Assembly: GCA_002862965.1 (NCBI GenBank)
Contig: PKCW01000142.1
Location: 1 to 7,644, forward strand
Direction: 5' to 3'
DNA length: 7,644 nucleotides
Source: Pseudomonadota bacterium
GTDB lineage: Bacteria > Pseudomonadota > Gammaproteobacteria > UBA5335
A program made the position numbers and the translations under genes. Numbering within the stretch: position 1 is the stretch's first letter; each line of letters opens with the position of its first letter. This document shows, piece after piece, positions 5,435 through 7,644 of the stretch. The notes under the pieces were generated by a model. That model was not told where the DNA came from. It did not search any database and worked only from the letters and a program-made list of their open reading frames with translations.

Positions 5435-6192
5435 GGCGCGGGTGCCCCTGGGTGGCCGCCCTTCCGCTGGTCTTGCTGGCCACACCCGCGCTGGCGGCGC
5501 CCGCACTGCCGGCCGTGACCGTCCAGGGCGCCGATGGCGCGCAGACCTATTCGCTGAGCCTGCAGATCGTGGCACTGATGACGGCGCTCACGCTGTTGCC
5601 GTCCCTGCTGCTGGCCATGACGGCCTTCACCCGCATCATCATTGTGCTGGCGGTGCTGCGCCAAGCGCTGGGCATGCCGCAAACCCCGCCCAATCAGGTG
5701 CTGCTGGGGCTGGCCCTGTTCCTGACCCTGTTCATCATGGCGCCGGTGTTCCAGGAGGTCTATACGCGCGGGCTGGAACCCTATCTCAACGATCGCATGG
5801 GTCTGGAACAGGCCGTCGAGACGGGGGTGGAGCCGCTCAAGGGCTTCATGCTGGCCCAGACCCGCGAGCAGGACATCCAGCTTTTCCTGGAGATGCGCGG
5901 GGATCCGGCGCCCCAGACCCCGGCCGCGGTGCCCTTGCCGGTGCTGGTGGCGGCCTTCATGACCAGCGAACTGAAGACCGCCTTCCAGATCGGCTTCGTG
6001 ATCTTCATTCCCTTTCTGATCATCGATCTGGTGGTGGCGAGCGTGCTGATGGCCATGGGCATGATGATGCTCTCCCCCATGCTGGTGTCGCTGCCGTTCA
6101 AACTGTTGCTGTTCGTGCTGGTGGACGGCTGGGTGCTGCTGCTGGGGACGCTGGCCTCGAGTTTTTCCACTGCCGGAGGCGTCACGGGATGA
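5431..6192 (+). CDS. fliP: Flagellar export gate protein FliP
   Basis: FliP is the main subunit of the FliP5-FliQ4-FliR1 export gate through which flagellar proteins leave the cytoplasm. The 253-residue protein begins with a cleavable signal peptide (about residues 1-22, ALA before AP), as in many FliP proteins. Hydrophobic segments follow at about 43-65, 88-110, 185-208 and 212-240. Family signatures are very clear: [78 protein letters not shown] and [14 protein letters not shown], split here only by reading position. The methionine cluster at residues 207-213 corresponds to the known methionine gasket of the pore. The length is normal. ATG 5431 overlaps the fliO stop, and the stop overlaps fliQ (ATGA). 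Confidence 0.98.
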   Translation: MRRGCPWVAALPLVLLATPALAAPALPAVTVQGADGAQTYSLSLQIVALMTALTLLPSLLLAMTAFTRIIIVLAVLRQALGMPQTPPNQVLLGLALFLTLFIMAPVFQEVYTRGLEPYLNDRMGLEQAVETGVEPLKGFMLAQTREQDIQLFLEMRGDPAPQTPAAVPLPVLVAAFMTSELKTAFQIGFVIFIPFLIIDLVVASVLMAMGMMMLSPMLVSLPFKLLLFVLVDGWVLLLGTLASSFSTAGGVTG

Positions 6193-6458
6193 CGCCCGAA
6201 AGCGCAATGGAAATCGCCCGCCACGGGCTCTGGATCACGTTGTTGCTCGCCGGTCCCCTGCTCGCGGCCGCCCTGGTGGTCGGCGTGGTCGTGGGGCTGT
6301 TCCAGGCGGCCACGCAGATCAACGAGGCCACCTTGAGTTTCGTGCCCAAGCTGGGGGCCATTGCCTTGGCGCTGCTCCTCGCCGGAGGCTGGATGCTGGG
6401 CGTGCTGGTGGATTACACCCGCGAGCTCTATCAGTCCATCCCGCTCTGGATCGGCTAG
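6189..6458 (+). CDS. fliQ: Flagellar export gate protein FliQ
   Basis: FliQ is a small hairpin membrane protein, four copies of which pack against FliP5FliR1 in the export gate. The 89-residue length is exactly typical. It starts [15 protein letters not shown] and has two membrane helices at about 15-38 and 54-74. Between them is the invariant loop [12 protein letters not shown] (43-54), and after the second helix comes the conserved LVDYTRELY near the C-terminus. ATG 6189 overlaps the fliP stop as ATGA. A 10-base gap with AGGGCGAG separates it from fliR. Gene and start are secure. Confidence 0.97.
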   Translation: MTPESAMEIARHGLWITLLLAGPLLAAALVVGVVVGLFQAATQINEATLSFVPKLGAIALALLLAGGWMLGVLVDYTRELYQSIPLWIG

Positions 6459-6468
6459 GGCGAGCGGC

Positions 6469-7239
6469 ATGGACGAACGCCTGCTCATGCAGACCCTGGA
6501 ACAGGCCGGTGGCGTCTTCCTGCGGGTCGGCGGCTTTTTCATGGCCATGCCGCTCTTTTCGGGACCCGCGGTGCCGGTGCGGGTGCGGTTGATGCTGGCG
6601 TTGGCGGTGACCTGGATGATCCTGCCCGTCGTGCCACCGGCCGGCATGGCGCTGCTCGGTCCCGAGGGCGTTCTGGTGGCGATCGAGCAGATCCTGCTTG
6701 GGGTGGCGATGGGGATGGTGTTGCAAGTGCTTTTTCAGGCGGTGCTGATGGCGGGCCAGACGATCGCCACCGCGATGGGGCTCGGTTTCGCGGTCACGGT
6801 CGATCCGGTGAACGGCGTCAGCGAGGTGGTGCTCGGCCAATATTTCCAGCTGGTTGCCAGTCTGCTGTTTCTCGCGTTGGACGGTCATCTGGCCGTCATC
6901 GGCTTGGTCGCGGAAAGTTTCCGATTGCTCCCCGTCGGGCTCGGCAATCTCCCGCCCGACCGTCTGGAAACGCTGTTGCGCTGGAGTGCCCATCTGTTCA
7001 GCGGTGCCATCCAGTTGGCACTGCCGGCGCCGGCGGCGCTGATGATGGTCAACCTGATCCTGGGCGTCACCACGCGCGCCGCGCCGGCGCTCAATCTGTT
7101 CGCGGTCGGTTTCCCCGTTTCTTTGAGTGTCGGATTGCTCGCCGTCATGTGGACGCTGCCCGTGATGGCGCGTCTGTTCGAGCCCTGGCTGGAAGCGGCG
7201 CTGATGACGCTGCGCCGCCTCATCGGCCTGGAGGGCTGA
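6469..7239 (+). CDS. fliR: Flagellar export gate protein FliR
   Basis: FliR is the single-copy subunit that completes the FliP5FliQ4FliR1 pore and contacts FlhB. The 256-residue protein is of normal length and largely hydrophobic, with segments at about 12-30, 38-56, 66-92, 122-150, 176-200 and 208-234. Family signatures are present: GPAVPVRVRLMLALAV (32-47), GQTIATAMGLGFAVTVDPVNG (96-116, the plug/loop region) and ALMMVNLILGVTTRAAPALNLFAVGFP (190-216). ATG 6469 follows the fliQ stop by 10 bases with AGGGCGAG (6457-6464) as ribosome site, and no earlier in-frame start fits the family N-terminus. It is followed after 6 bases by flhB. Confidence 0.97.
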   Translation: MDERLLMQTLEQAGGVFLRVGGFFMAMPLFSGPAVPVRVRLMLALAVTWMILPVVPPAGMALLGPEGVLVAIEQILLGVAMGMVLQVLFQAVLMAGQTIATAMGLGFAVTVDPVNGVSEVVLGQYFQLVASLLFLALDGHLAVIGLVAESFRLLPVGLGNLPPDRLETLLRWSAHLFSGAIQLALPAPAALMMVNLILGVTTRAAPALNLFAVGFPVSLSVGLLAVMWTLPVMARLFEPWLEAALMTLRRLIGLEG

Positions 7240-7245
7240 GTCACC

Positions 7246-7644
7246 ATGGCCGATTCGGCTGCAGAAGACCGCACCGAGGAGGCCAGTGCGCGCCGCCTCG
7301 AACAGGCACGGGAACGCGGGCAGCTTCCGCGCTCGCGGGAACTGGTCAGTCTGGGGCTGGTGGGTGGCGGCGTGCTGGGGATCTCGTTGCTGGGCCCCGC
7401 GCTGGCGGAGTTCCTGGGCCAGTCGATGCGCGTCGCGTTGCAGCAGGGGGTTCACCCGCTGCCCGATCGACTGCCAGCCGTTCTGGGCGAAGCCCTCGGG
7501 GCCGCGGTCCTGGCCGTGTTGCCCCTGATTGCGATGCTCGCCGCCATCGCCACGGGCGCCAGCATTGCGGTCGGGGGCTGGAATTTCACGCTCCAGGGCG
7601 TCGAGTGGCGCGCCGAGCGCGTCGACCCGCTCAAGGGCCTGGGT
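7246..7644 (+). CDS. flhB: Flagellar export switch protein FlhB, 5' part only
   Basis: FlhB is the export-gate protein whose self-cleaving cytoplasmic domain, acted on by FliK, switches substrate specificity. Only the first 133 codons of about 350-390 are in the window; the frame is open at 7644. The N-terminus carries the family signature DRTEEASARRLEQARERGQLPRSREL (about 8-33, quoted in parts: DRTEE, RRLEQARERGQ, RSREL). A first membrane segment at about 34-56 and a second at about 83-110 follow. The ending GWNFTLQGVEWRAERVDPLKGLG corresponds to the conserved loop before the third helix. The NPTH autocleavage site lies beyond the edge and cannot be seen. ATG 7246 has a good ribosome site, GGAGGG at 7230-7235, inside the end of fliR. 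flhB directly after fliR is usual in polar-flagellum operons. Confidence 0.96.
   Translation, partial: MADSAAEDRTEEASARRLEQARERGQLPRSRELVSLGLVGGGVLGISLLGPALAEFLGQSMRVALQQGVHPLPDRLPAVLGEALGAAVLAVLPLIAMLAAIATGASIAVGGWNFTLQGVEWRAERVDPLKGLG

Noticed and set aside
5026..6207. 393-codon minus-strand open frame opposite fliO and fliP
   Set aside because: It is antisense to unmistakable FliO/FliP, and its His/Gln/Arg-rich product is the usual reverse reading of hydrophobic GC-rich codons.
6319..7455. 378-codon minus-strand open frame opposite fliQ, fliR and flhB
   Set aside because: Same reason: an antisense shadow of three conserved membrane-protein genes, with Gln/His/Arg/Asp bias and no family motif.

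Overview
The window is a run of flagellar genes, all on the + strand, in the order fliI (5'-chimeric), fliJ, fliK, [gap with promoter], fliL, fliM, fliN, fliO, fliP, fliQ, fliR, flhB (cut by the window end). By eye the DNA is strongly GC-rich with a matching codon bias, which also explains the long but spurious open frames on the opposite strand. The gene order, with flhB directly after fliR, and a sigma-54-type promoter before fliL fit a high-GC gamma- (or possibly beta-) proteobacterium with a polar-flagellum-type regulon. The species cannot be named from this sequence.

Layout. 1-193: the 5' end of the first open frame does not encode FliI. It reads as an internal piece of a thioredoxin-reductase-like FAD/NAD(P) oxidoreductase and passes in frame into FliI near position 190, at the conserved QPLDVGVR segment. 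About 150 N-terminal FliI residues are therefore missing. Because this lies at the very edge of the window, an assembly or cloning chimera is the simplest explanation, but a real rearrangement is not excluded. 194-2951: the FliI catalytic and C-terminal domains, FliJ (export chaperone/ATPase stalk) and FliK (hook-length ruler), joined by ATGA-type overlaps. 2952-3157: the only non-coding gap, about 206 bases, with a near-consensus sigma-54 promoter (GG-N10-GC) and possible activator sites. 3158-7644: fliL-fliM-fliN-fliO-fliP-fliQ-fliR-flhB, separated by at most 10 bases or overlapping, so probably one transcript with translational coupling.

Together the genes encode much of the flagellar basal body: the export ATPase (FliI, with FliJ), the export gate (FliP, FliQ, FliR, FlhB, with FliO as assembly factor), the C-ring switch (FliM, FliN), the stator-associated protein FliL, and the hook-length control pair FliK/FlhB.

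I found no convincing sign of an undescribed system. The points most worth checking are the oxidoreductase-FliI junction, a perfect 12-bp inverted repeat inside fliM made partly of AT-rich codons, the divergent FliM sequence, and the regulatory region before fliL. I see no RNA genes, mobile elements, CRISPR arrays or convincing intrinsic terminators.
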